48,337 nt of DNA from Desulfuromonadaceae bacterium. Lineage in GTDB: Bacteria; Desulfobacterota; Desulfuromonadia; Desulfuromonadales; Geopsychrobacteraceae. The stretch covers positions 1-48,337 of the forward strand of contig JAUVEB010000002.1 in the NCBI GenBank assembly GCA_030595055.1, read 5' to 3'. The notes below the pieces were generated by a model that worked only from the letters and a program-made list of their open reading frames with translations, ran no database searches and was not told the DNA's origin. The position numbers and the translations under genes were made by a program. This document shows positions 39,470-48,337 of the stretch, one piece after another (within the stretch, counting starts at the first letter, position 1; each line of letters begins with the position of its first letter).

Positions 39470-39589
39470 TTATCAAGCCACCTTTCAACGACTCGAGCAA
39501 ACGGCTTGAGCACTCGGGGATCTTTGTGTTTGTTCGGCTACGGCAAGAGAAGATTGCCGCACTCATGACCAAGCAGACAGCGGTAACCG

Positions 39590-39994
39590 CTAATAGTCAC
39601 TGAATCCCAGTTCGACCAGGACACAAGTGCCGTCAGCAATCAGATTTATGCTCTGTTCCTGACAAAAACGGATGGCGGCCGGGCTTTCAGCTCCAGGCTG
39701 CATCCAGACATTTCTGATGCCCTTGGCTGCCGCCATTTCGACCACCTGCTCGGTAATCCTTGGTGGTGTAATCATCGAGAGGCTCTCCACGGCATCCGGC
39801 AATTCAGCCACCGAAGTGACACATTCAATTCCCTCAATCTCTTTCTGTGCCGGATGCACCGGCACCACCTGCCGATCATTTTCCAGATAGCAGCGCAGGA
39901 TCTTGTTGCCAAACTTATTGCGATTATTCGATACACCGACGATAGCGATCACCGGCGAGGCCAAAAAAGTTTCCAGCTGTTCTTTGACGGTCAT
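39590..39994 (-). CDS. CoA-binding domain protein (YccU-like)
   Basis: PVIAIVGVSNNRNKFGNKILRCYLENDRQVVPVHPAQKEIEGI; GIRNVWMQPGAES; start trimmed to MTVKEQ. Confidence 0.88.
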   Translation of the reverse strand: MTVKEQLETFLASPVIAIVGVSNNRNKFGNKILRCYLENDRQVVPVHPAQKEIEGIECVTSVAELPDAVESLSMITPPRITEQVVEMAAAKGIRNVWMQPGAESPAAIRFCQEQSINLIADGTCVLVELGFSDY

Positions 39995-40190
39995 TATTCT
40001 CTCCTGTTGAATGGCGGACGAGGAGCCTGTTGGTTCCACTTGGCATCTCAAGCGCTCTAAACATATCATCCTTTGCAGTCGATGAAACATCAAGCAGAAA
40101 GACTCTTGACATGATAGAATTCGATCGGCGGGGCAATGATTATTCAGGATTCATTGCCACTTCTTTTCTCCAGCCAGCAAAGAAAGATGC

Positions 40191-41423
40191 ATGCCAGGAA
40201 AAGTACTGATTGCTCATGCTGATCAGAAAACTGCGGGCCGCCTGAAAAACGACCTTGTGCGTGAAGGATGCACAACTCTCAGTGCCTCTGACCTTGAGCA
40301 GGTACGCCCGTTGCTCCACCAGCAACCCGAGCTGCTGCTCCTGGATACCAAACTGGCAACAACCGCCTCTGCTGAACAGCTCTCTGCCCTGGGATCCGAA
40401 CTGGAACTGGCCGAAGTTCTCTGTCTGCGCCTCGGCAGGGAAGATATCGATTTTCAACAAGCCCGGACACTCACTCCCTGGGCCTGTGGAACGATCGCGG
40501 CTCCAAACGCAAGTGAGCAAGCCCTCGAACAGATCAGTATCTTGCTGAGAGTCAAACAGGCGGAAAAAGAACGGGATCTTGCCCAGGGTCGTCTGCTGCT
40601 CCACCAGAGGGAAGTTGCCGAGGGACTCCGCAGCGCAGCGCAGATCCAGCGTACTTTACTGCCCAACCGCTATCCGGACTGTAAAGCTTTCAGTTTTGCC
40701 TGGCAGTTTCTCCCCTGCGAAACGGTGGGTGGCGACCTGTTTAATGTTCATGCCCTGGCCGATAATACCCTGATGGTTTACATGCTGGATGTCAGCGGTC
40801 ACGGCGTTTCCTCGGCCATGGTCACGGTTTCCGTCAACCAAAGCCTCTCCGACCGAACCAGCCACCTGGTCAAACAACCGACCGACCAACCGCCTTTTTA
40901 CCGCATCGCGACCCCGGCCGAAGTCCTCACCGCTCTTGACCGTGAATACCCCTACGAACGTTTCGAGAAATTTTTCACGATCAGCTACCTGTTGTTGGAA
41001 CCGGAATCCGGTCGGGTACATTATTGCAACGGCGGACATCCCCCACCCATTCTGGTCCGTCAGGATGGGAAACTGGAATTACTGGAAGCGGGTGGAACCC
41101 TGGTCGGACTCGGCGGCCTGCTACCCTACGAAGAAGGGGAAGTTCTACTGCAACCCGGTGACCGGCTCTATCTCTATTCGGATGGGATTACCGAGTACGC
41201 TGCCCCGTCCGGTGAAATGTATGGGAGACAACGCCTGATGGATTTTCTCTGCCGACAACAGCAAGTCTCACTGGATGAGGTCTCCAGCAGCTTCATAAAA
41301 ACCCTGAAAAACTTCGGTGAAGAGCACCCGCCTGACGACGATATCAGCCTGTTCTGCATTCAATTCAACACCCCGGTCAAATCACGACGGGCATGCGGAC
41401 GCAAAGCAAAACCTGCGCAATAA
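40191..41423 (+). CDS. PP2C/SpoIIE-type phosphatase with N-terminal receiver-like domain
   Basis: AAQIQRTLLPNRYP, GGDLFNVHALADNTLMVYMLDVSGHGVSSAMVTV, GDRLYLYSDGITE, DDDISLF. Confidence 0.9.
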   Translation: MPGKVLIAHADQKTAGRLKNDLVREGCTTLSASDLEQVRPLLHQQPELLLLDTKLATTASAEQLSALGSELELAEVLCLRLGREDIDFQQARTLTPWACGTIAAPNASEQALEQISILLRVKQAEKERDLAQGRLLLHQREVAEGLRSAAQIQRTLLPNRYPDCKAFSFAWQFLPCETVGGDLFNVHALADNTLMVYMLDVSGHGVSSAMVTVSVNQSLSDRTSHLVKQPTDQPPFYRIATPAEVLTALDREYPYERFEKFFTISYLLLEPESGRVHYCNGGHPPPILVRQDGKLELLEAGGTLVGLGGLLPYEEGEVLLQPGDRLYLYSDGITEYAAPSGEMYGRQRLMDFLCRQQQVSLDEVSSSFIKTLKNFGEEHPPDDDISLFCIQFNTPVKSRRACGRKAKPAQ

Positions 41424-41439
41424 CCCCCCGGTTGCATTC

Positions 41440-41889
41440 CTACGACAAAACCAGGGAAATCAGCTCCAGTAAAGGCCCCGGGTAAACCCCGAAAACCAGT
41501 AGCAGCGCAACACAAGTGCCGAGCAAAACAAACTCCTCGCGGCAACCCGAACGCAATTGACAGGTGGAGCGCTGCTGCATGAAAAGAACAATGATCGGTC
41601 GCAAATAGTAATAGAGGGAAATCAACGAGGTGAGAACACCGATCACAGCCAACTCCGCGTAGCCATGACGCAAGGCCGCGTGAAAGATACCGAACTTACC
41701 AAAAAACCCGGCCAATGGCGGAATCCCGGCGAGAGAGAAAAGAAAAACGGCCCGCGCTGAGGAGCGGTGCGAGTGCAGGTAGCCCAAACCGCAGATCTCC
41801 CCATAATCTTGGACCTCTTCATTTTCCAGGGCCCAGGAGGTAATCACACCGAAGGCTCCGAAAATCGCGCAGGAGTAAAAATGGGTTCC
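41440..41889 (-). pseudogene. nuoN: 3' remnant of NADH-quinone oxidoreductase subunit N
   Basis: FYSCAIFGAFGVITSWALENEE...ARAVFLFSLAGIPPLAGFFGKFGIFHAAL; upstream frame closed by stop at 41890-41892. Confidence 0.85.
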
Positions 41890-41971
41890 TTATCGCTGAG
41901 TACATACCGTATTGATCTTTCAGCTAAATAAGTACCGGGGGGAGCTCGTCACCCGTTCCGTTTTTACCGCA

Positions 41972-42436
41972 TTATTGATCAGCTGTGTTCAGCAACCCCT
42001 GTGCAATCGCCGCACGGGCCAATTCATCGCAGCGTTCGTTTTCGACGTGTCCGTCATGCCCTTTCACCCAGGTCCATTCGATTTGGTGCTTGGCACTCTG
42101 CACAAGCAAGCGTTCCCAGAGGTCTCGATTAGCAACCTCCGCTTTCTTGGAATTTTTCCAGTTTTTCCGCTGCCAACCGGCAATCCACTCAGTCATCCCC
42201 TTGACGAGATACTGGGAATCGGTTGTCAACCTGACCTGGCAAGGACGCTTGAGCGATTCCAGCCCGATAATGGCACCAAGCATTTCCATCCGGTTGTTGG
42301 TGGTTTCCGGATCGTAGCCGGAAAGCTCCCTGACATGTTCACGATAGCGCAAAATGGTCCCGTAACCGCCTGGCCCAGGGTTTCCAGAGCAGGCCCCATC
42401 GGAAAACATCTCAACAATTATCGCAGCTTGGGACAT
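41972..42436 (-). CDS. rnhA: ribonuclease HI
   Basis: [56 protein letters not shown]. Confidence 0.97.
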   Translation of the reverse strand: MSQAAIIVEMFSDGACSGNPGPGGYGTILRYREHVRELSGYDPETTNNRMEMLGAIIGLESLKRPCQVRLTTDSQYLVKGMTEWIAGWQRKNWKNSKKAEVANRDLWERLLVQSAKHQIEWTWVKGHDGHVENERCDELARAAIAQGLLNTADQ

Positions 42437-42489
42437 AGAAAGAACCTTTTATTGGACGAGGAATAATATAAAACGTAGCGTTCTGAAAA

Positions 42490-42530
42490 AGCAAACAGCC
42501 CCTCCCGAAAAACGGAAGAGGCTGTTGTTT
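42490..42530 (-). terminator. terminator downstream of tRNA-Glu
   Basis: Reverse strand AAACAACAGCCTCTTCCG-TTTTT-CGGGAGGGGCTGTTTGCTTTTT. Confidence 0.8.
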
Positions 42531-42533
42531 CAT

Positions 42534-42611
42534 TGGCGTCCCCAGGGGGATTCGAACCCCCGTCGCCGCCGTGAAAGGGCGGTGTCCTGGGCCAGGCTAG
42601 ACGATAGGGAC
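42534..42611 (-). tRNA. tRNA-Glu (anticodon UUC), CCA encoded
   Basis: GTCCCTATCGTCTAGCCTGGCCCAGGACACCGCCCTTTCACGGCGGCGACGGGGGTTCGAATCCCCCTGGGGACGCCA folds as a cloverleaf. Confidence 0.96.
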
Positions 42612-42923
42612 CTGCTGAGTGTCCGCACTGATCATGCGGAAATAATTTAATACCTCAGAGTCGTGAAAACATGCAAGAAAAAATTTATTCAGTTTTTAAA
42701 GCCGCAGGTTGAATGCCACCATATCGTGGACACTTTTGCAAAACCGCCTTGACCCGGATAGTCCGACGGTCTTCTGACTTGTTTCCGTCCGAAGTTTCCG
42801 GATGGAAACTGACTTCAACAATTGAACAGCGCGGGATTGCACTCACGGATTAATCCATTAGTCTATAAGCATAACTGTCGACCACCTTGTCGGTTTTTTC
42901 GATGATTTACCGGGAGCAGCAAA

Positions 42924-44483
42924 ATGCACAAAGCCCAAGAAGCACTCGTTAAGAGGATGCTCACCCCGTCATTTTATGACCATCCGGTGACTGAGGTCGA
43001 ACTGGTCGAAACCCATATTTCCTGGATCTTCCTGGCCGGAGATTTTGCTTACAAACTGAAAAAACCGGTCAATTTCGGCTTTCTCGATTTTTCCACTCTG
43101 GAAAAACGTCAGTATTTTTGCCAAGAGGAACTGCGCCTGAACAAGCGCTTCGCCCCGCAACTTTACCTCGAAATCGTCCGGATAGGCGGAGAACCGGACA
43201 GTCCGAAATTGAACGGGGAGCCGGAAATCGACTACGCAGTCAAAATGCGACGTTTCCCGCAACGGAGGCAGCTTGACCGGATGTTGGCTGCCGGAGAACT
43301 GTCTGTCGATCATATCGAAAGGTTTGCGGAAAAAATTGCGCAGATTCACAGACACGCACCGGTTACCGAAACAAACAGCGAATTCGGCTCACCGCAATTG
43401 ATTATCGAGCCGATTTTACAGAATTTTGTGCAAATCCGTCGCTTCTTGCCCGACACCGGCATGGTACAACAGGTTGACATGCTGGAAAGCTGGAGCCGGG
43501 CAGCTCACGCACGGCTGGAGGAAATATTCCTGCAACGTCAGTCTGAAGGGTTCATCCGCGAGTGTCACGGCGATGTTCATCTGGCCAACATGGCCTGGTT
43601 TGACGGAGCCCCGCTGCTTTTCGACTGTATCGAATTCAGCGAGAATCTGCGCTGGATCGATCTGATCAATGACGTCGCCTTTTTGGCAATGGATCTTGAC
43701 GACCGGGGAGAAGCCGCGCTGGGCTGGCGTTTCCTCAATCGCTACCTGCGGGAAACCGGGGATTATCCGGGAACGGTACTGCTCAACTTCTATAAAGTTT
43801 ATCGAGCAATGGTGCGCGCCAAGGTGGCCTGCCTGCGACTCTCGCAAGCGGATCTTGATGAAAAGGAAAAGAGCACGGATCTACATCTGGCCCACAGTTA
43901 TCTCGAACTCGCCAGCGGCTATATCGCGCCACACCCCCCGCGGCTGATCATCTGCCATGGCCTGTCCGGGTCGGGCAAAACCACTTTTGTCAACGAGTTG
44001 GCTCCGCTATGCGGGGCGATCTGCCTCCATTCCGATATCGAACGGAAACGCCTGCACGACCTCGCGGCCACGGCAGCCAGTCATTCACCGGTCGATGGTG
44101 GTATCTACAGTGCCACTGCGACCGAGAGCACCTATCAACGGTTGCTGGAGCTTGCCGAATCACTACTGGGGACAGGGTTCAACACGATTGTCGACGCCAC
44201 TTTCATCAAACGTCAGCCGCGCGAAGCGATGAGCCGACTGGCCGAAAAGCTGAAAATCCCCCTGTACATCCTCGACTTCCCTCTCTCGGCGGAGGAATTG
44301 CAACAGCGCATTACCGAGCGAACCCGGCAGCCGGGACAGATCTCCGAGGCAAACCATGCAGTTTTGGAATTTCAGCTGACCCACGAGGAGCCATTGAGTT
44401 CGGATGAGTTGAAAAATACCGTCAGGGTACTCCCCGGAATGCGTGCAGAAAAAATCACGACACAGTTTACCGATCAGGGGTAA
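42924..44483 (+). CDS. aminoglycoside phosphotransferase-like / P-loop kinase fusion protein
   Basis: VETHISWIFLAGDFAYKLKKPVNFGFLDFSTLEKR; ECHGDVHLANMAW; IICHGLSGSGKTTFVNELA. Confidence 0.88.
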   Translation: MHKAQEALVKRMLTPSFYDHPVTEVELVETHISWIFLAGDFAYKLKKPVNFGFLDFSTLEKRQYFCQEELRLNKRFAPQLYLEIVRIGGEPDSPKLNGEPEIDYAVKMRRFPQRRQLDRMLAAGELSVDHIERFAEKIAQIHRHAPVTETNSEFGSPQLIIEPILQNFVQIRRFLPDTGMVQQVDMLESWSRAAHARLEEIFLQRQSEGFIRECHGDVHLANMAWFDGAPLLFDCIEFSENLRWIDLINDVAFLAMDLDDRGEAALGWRFLNRYLRETGDYPGTVLLNFYKVYRAMVRAKVACLRLSQADLDEKEKSTDLHLAHSYLELASGYIAPHPPRLIICHGLSGSGKTTFVNELAPLCGAICLHSDIERKRLHDLAATAASHSPVDGGIYSATATESTYQRLLELAESLLGTGFNTIVDATFIKRQPREAMSRLAEKLKIPLYILDFPLSAEELQQRITERTRQPGQISEANHAVLEFQLTHEEPLSSDELKNTVRVLPGMRAEKITTQFTDQG

Positions 44484-44486
44484 ACT

Positions 44487-44732
44487 TTAGTTGAGCCGCT
44501 GGGAAAGGTACGCAACAAGGTCCTCCAGCGTGATCAGCTTCTCATAGTCGATTTCCGGGATTTCAACACCCAGATCCTCATTGAGCCAGATCAGAAAACT
44601 GAGAAAGTCGTAGGAGTCGATGTCGAGCTCTTCGCGAAGGTTCTCTCCGGCCGGGAGTTCGTCGAAATCGGCCTCGGGGGCAATCAACTCCAGGCCGTGA
44701 AAGATGTGGGTTCTGATTTCGGCTTCAATCAT
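44487..44732 (-). CDS. acyl carrier protein
   Basis: 81 aa; [45 protein letters not shown] (DS-type phosphopantetheine site). Confidence 0.88.
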   Translation of the reverse strand: MIEAEIRTHIFHGLELIAPEADFDELPAGENLREELDIDSYDFLSFLIWLNEDLGVEIPEIDYEKLITLEDLVAYLSQRLN

Positions 44733-45850
44733 AGGCTCTCCGGCTCCTGCAGGGCACGCCCCAAGGCATCGAGGAACTGACCGCCCTGATGGCCATCGCC
44801 GGCCCGGTGATCGCCGGCCAGGGTCGCGGTCAACACCGGCCGGACTCCCAGCAGCCCCTGCTCGGCCCAGGGACGTTCGCGAATCCGACCCAGCCCGACC
44901 AGCGCGACTTGCGGCGGGTAAATAACGCCATAAACCGTCTGCACCCCGAGATCACCGAGGCTGGTCACGGTGATGCCGGCATCGGTCATCTCCGAACCGC
45001 GCAGTTTTCCGGTTCTGGTTCGGGTGATCAGGTCGCCAAGATCGGCCATCAACTGATCGAGACTCTTGCGATTGACATCATGCAGGGCCGGGGTGATCAA
45101 TCCGCCTTTGCGCAGGGCGACGGCAAACCCGATGTGGATCTCCCGTTTCAGCTGCAACTGTCCGTCAACCCAGTGACCATTCAATTCCGGTACTTTCTCC
45201 AGGGCTCGGGCCACCGCTTTCAAAGACAGCACCACCGGCAGCAACCGCTGCTTGATCGACCGTTCCCGGTTCTGTTCCGCCAACCAGTTGAGCGCCCGGC
45301 TCATATCGATATCGGTGGCCAGGTAGTAATGGGGGATCTCCCGGTTGGAAAGACTCATCGCCGCGGCAATCGCCTGACGCATTCCGGCCTTGAAATCGTC
45401 CGGCTTTTTCGGTTCGGCGGGTGCAGGAACTGCTTGCTCTTTGACTGTCTCTCCAATGGCATGTTCAATATCAGCCAGGCAGAGGCTCCCCTGAGGACCG
45501 GTTCCTTCGAGACGGTTGAGATCGATATGCCGCTCAGCCGCCAGTTTACGGGCAGCGGGAGACACCCTCAGCCGTTCACCCGGCTCCGAGACCGGCACCG
45601 TAGCGACGGCCATTTTATCGGCAATGGTCGCCAGGACCGTACCGACCGGAACTTTATCCGGGCCGGGTTGCACCAGCAGCCGGTCAACCACGCCAGCGTC
45701 AAAAACCTCAATTTCGAACAATCCTTTTTCAGTTTCCACCTCGGCGATGATGTCGCCATGCTTGACCCGATCCCCCGCTTCGACCCGCCAGGCGACCAGA
45801 ATTCCCTCAGTCATATCAGCGCCCAGGCTGGGCATGATGAAATCAGCCAT
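44729..45850 (-). CDS. dihydrolipoamide acyltransferase (E2) of a 2-oxoacid dehydrogenase complex
   Basis: Lipoyl domain [15 protein letters not shown], peripheral-subunit domain [17 protein letters not shown], catalytic [18 protein letters not shown]; start trimmed to MADFIMP. Confidence 0.93.
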   Translation of the reverse strand: MADFIMPSLGADMTEGILVAWRVEAGDRVKHGDIIAEVETEKGLFEIEVFDAGVVDRLLVQPGPDKVPVGTVLATIADKMAVATVPVSEPGERLRVSPAARKLAAERHIDLNRLEGTGPQGSLCLADIEHAIGETVKEQAVPAPAEPKKPDDFKAGMRQAIAAAMSLSNREIPHYYLATDIDMSRALNWLAEQNRERSIKQRLLPVVLSLKAVARALEKVPELNGHWVDGQLQLKREIHIGFAVALRKGGLITPALHDVNRKSLDQLMADLGDLITRTRTGKLRGSEMTDAGITVTSLGDLGVQTVYGVIYPPQVALVGLGRIRERPWAEQGLLGVRPVLTATLAGDHRAGDGHQGGQFLDALGRALQEPESL

Positions 45851-46835
45851 GCACCATCCTCCGGGCGGTCTCGACAATGGACACCACCTGCGGCAGGGCA
45901 GCCTCCTCCATATGTTTGGCGTAGGGCATCGGCACTTCGGCACTGCAGATCCGCTCAACCGGGGCATCAAGCTGATAGAAAGCCTGCTCCATTATTCTCG
46001 CGCTGATTTCTGCGGAGATACTACCGCTGCGCCATCCCTCATCGACAATCAGCGCCCGATGGGTTTTCGCCACTGAGGCGAGGAAGCTTTTCTCATCGAG
46101 GGGCCGCAGGGTCCGCAGATCGATCACATCGGTTTCGATTCCCTCTTCCGCCAGAATTGCGGCTGCTTCCAGCGACTTATGCAGACAACTTCCGTAGCTG
46201 ATCAGGCTCAGATCCTTCCCTTCACGGAGTAATTTCGCCTTTCCTATCTCCACCGCACCGGCATCGACGGCCAGTTCACCTTCCATCGGGTAGAGCACCG
46301 CAGGTTCAAAAATCAATACCGGGTCGGGATCGAGCAGGGCACTCCAGAGCATGCCGCGGGCGTCTTCGAGGGTCGCCGGACAGAGTACCTTGATGCCGGG
46401 GATATGGGCATACCAGCCCTCCAGGCTGTGGGAGTGCTGGGCCGCCAGCTGCTTGCCGCCACCGGTGGCCATACGAATCACCAGCGGCACGTTGAACAGG
46501 CCGCCTGACATGTGCAGGTAGGTGGCGGCGTTGTTCATGATCTGATCGAGAGCCAAAAGGCTGAAATTGACCGTCATGATCTCGACAATCGGCCGCATCC
46601 CACCGAGTGCCGCACCGATCCCGGCTCCGGTAAAGGTCGACTCAGACAACGGGGTGTCGCGAATCCGCTCCGGGCCGAACTCTTCGAGCAGGTCCTTGCT
46701 GGCAGCGAAGCAGCCGCCGTAACGGCCGACATCTTCCCCCATCAGGAAAACCCGCTCATCTTTCTGCAACGCCTCGCGCAACCCCTCACGCACCGCGTCC
46801 CGATAAGTCAGTTTGCGCATCTCCTGTTGTCCCAT
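45843..46835 (-). CDS. 2-oxoacid dehydrogenase E1 beta subunit
   Basis: [58 protein letters not shown]; start trimmed to MGQQEM. Confidence 0.94.
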   Translation of the reverse strand: MGQQEMRKLTYRDAVREGLREALQKDERVFLMGEDVGRYGGCFAASKDLLEEFGPERIRDTPLSESTFTGAGIGAALGGMRPIVEIMTVNFSLLALDQIMNNAATYLHMSGGLFNVPLVIRMATGGGKQLAAQHSHSLEGWYAHIPGIKVLCPATLEDARGMLWSALLDPDPVLIFEPAVLYPMEGELAVDAGAVEIGKAKLLREGKDLSLISYGSCLHKSLEAAAILAEEGIETDVIDLRTLRPLDEKSFLASVAKTHRALIVDEGWRSGSISAEISARIMEQAFYQLDAPVERICSAEVPMPYAKHMEEAALPQVVSIVETARRMVHG

Positions 46836-47839
46836 CAGTTCACCCCCGATTCTGAATAGACAAAACGGGTAAGATCCTCGACCGATTCCCATGCACTCTG
46901 TTCGGCAAAATCGACCGCCTCGGCAATTTCTGTCGCGATCTCCGCTTCCAGCTGTTCCAGCGCCGACTCATCAAGCCACCCTCGTTCTTTGAGGCGGTTG
47001 CTCAGGGACAGGATCGGACAGCGTTGCTTCCACCCTTCCACTTCCTGCTTGGAACGATAGAACTCCGGATCAAACATGGAGTGCGGGCGGAACCGGTAGG
47101 TGCGGCATTCCAGGAAAAAAGGGCCACCGGTTTCTCTGACTGTATCGCTCGCCTTCCGAGCCGCTTCGGCGACGGCAATAACATCCATACCGTCGACCGT
47201 TGCCGTCGGCACAGCGTAAGCAGCCGCCTTGCGTGGCAGATCGATGACCGATTCGGAGAGTTGCAGTGCCGTGCCCATGGCATAGAGGTTATTTTCACAA
47301 ACGAACAGAACCGGCAACTGCCAGAGCGCAGCCAGATTCATCGATTCGTGAAATTCCCCCTCGGCGACCGCCCCCTCGCCGAAACAGCAGCAGGTCACAC
47401 GGTTTTTTTTCTGCAACCGATCCGCCAGGGCCAACCCGACGGCAACCGGCAGACCGCCGCCGACGATGGCATTGCCGCCGTAGAGCCGCCGCTCGGCATC
47501 GAACAGGTGCATGGAACCGCCCCGCCCCCGGGAGCAACCGCCAACCTTGCCGTACATTTCCGCCATGATCTCAGCCATGCTCATCCCCCGAACCATGGCG
47601 TGACCGTGCTCACGATAGGTCGCAACCACAGCATCATCGGCAGTGAGAGCTTCAGCTACACCGACCGCCACTGCCTCTTCACCGATATAAAGATGAAGAA
47701 ACCCGCGGATTTTCATGGCACTGTAAAGTTCGGCGGATTTTTCCTCGAAGCGCCGAATGCGTAACATCCGGTGCAGCAAGTGCAGGCTATGCTCCTGGTC
47801 GACCAAAGGTTGACCGGATACGGAACTCGCAATCGTCAT
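46835..47839 (-). CDS. 2-oxoacid dehydrogenase E1 alpha subunit
   Basis: [71 protein letters not shown]. Confidence 0.94.
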   Translation of the reverse strand: MTIASSVSGQPLVDQEHSLHLLHRMLRIRRFEEKSAELYSAMKIRGFLHLYIGEEAVAVGVAEALTADDAVVATYREHGHAMVRGMSMAEIMAEMYGKVGGCSRGRGGSMHLFDAERRLYGGNAIVGGGLPVAVGLALADRLQKKNRVTCCCFGEGAVAEGEFHESMNLAALWQLPVLFVCENNLYAMGTALQLSESVIDLPRKAAAYAVPTATVDGMDVIAVAEAARKASDTVRETGGPFFLECRTYRFRPHSMFDPEFYRSKQEVEGWKQRCPILSLSNRLKERGWLDESALEQLEAEIATEIAEAVDFAEQSAWESVEDLTRFVYSESGVN

Positions 47840-48337
47840 TTGCTCTCCTCCAGCGTTGAGGTATCTCCCTCGGGAAGTCCCAGTTCCCGAGCTTTGAGCA
47901 GTCGCCGCATGATCTTGCCACTGCGGGTTTTCGGCAGATTGTCGGTAAAGGCAATCTCCTTGGGGGCGACGGCCGAACCGAGTTTTTTTCGGGCAAAGCC
48001 GAGCAGTTCCAGCCTTAACCCCTCGCTCGCTTCAAATCCCGGTTTCAGGGCAACGAACGCTTTCACCAGTTCGCCGATCATCGGTTCCGGTTTGCCGATC
48101 ACCCCGACTTCAGCGACCGCCGGATGCTCCATCAGGGCGCTTTCCACTTCAAACGGCCCGACCATATGCCCGGAGGTTTTGATGATGTCATCGGCGCGCC
48201 CGATAAACCAGAAATAGCCGTCGGCATCCCGTTGAGCCAGATCCCCGGTGATATACCAGTCGCCGACAAAGCAGTTGCGGTAGCGCTCGTCATCATGCAG
48301 ATAACCGCGAAACATCGACGGCCAACCGACCCGCAGA
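47836..48337 (-). CDS. acetyl/acyl-CoA synthetase (AMP-forming), C-terminal part, runs off window
   Basis: [61 protein letters not shown]; frame open to the window end. Confidence 0.92.
   Translation of the reverse strand, partial: LRVGWPSMFRGYLHDDERYRNCFVGDWYITGDLAQRDADGYFWFIGRADDIIKTSGHMVGPFEVESALMEHPAVAEVGVIGKPEPMIGELVKAFVALKPGFEASEGLRLELLGFARKKLGSAVAPKEIAFTDNLPKTRSGKIMRRLLKARELGLPEGDTSTLEESK

Noticed and set aside
44789-46006. 405-aa plus-strand ORF opposite the E2 gene
   Set aside because: Antisense shadow ORF; the minus-strand E2 motifs are unambiguous.
1-48337. CRISPR array or phage-defence island
   Set aside because: No regularly spaced direct repeats and no cas, restriction-modification or known defence genes beyond hipBA were seen.

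Overview
This 48.3-kb window looks like chromosomal DNA from a Desulfuromonadales-type (Geobacter/Pelobacter/Desulfuromonas-like) bacterium; that placement is inferred from gene content only. It is mostly housekeeping: a tetrapyrrole cluster (hemB, cobA-hemD fusion, hemC, hemA, ccsA-like, siroheme dehydrogenase, SIS protein), thioredoxin, dtd, nfo, dapF, rsmE, prmA, two two-component systems, a GntR/FadR regulator, a SprT-like protein, a rhomboid, a macrodomain protein, ybaK, threonine aldolase, rnhA and a tRNA-Glu. Accessory loci are a hipBA module, an IS630-family element (apparent -1 frameshift at A8), a Y1-transposase fragment at the left edge and a nuoN 3' remnant. Two metabolic loci deserve attention. 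The first is an operon in which an AMP-forming acyl-CoA ligase is fused to a 2[4Fe-4S] ferredoxin domain, beside a 2-oxoacid:ferredoxin oxidoreductase with a separate alpha and a fused beta-gamma subunit. The second is an acyl/acetyl-CoA synthetase + E1alpha + E1beta + E2 cluster ending in a dedicated acyl carrier protein. At least four intergenic repeat families recur in the window, several with inverted-repeat structure, and one of them received the IS630 insertion at its terminal CTAG.
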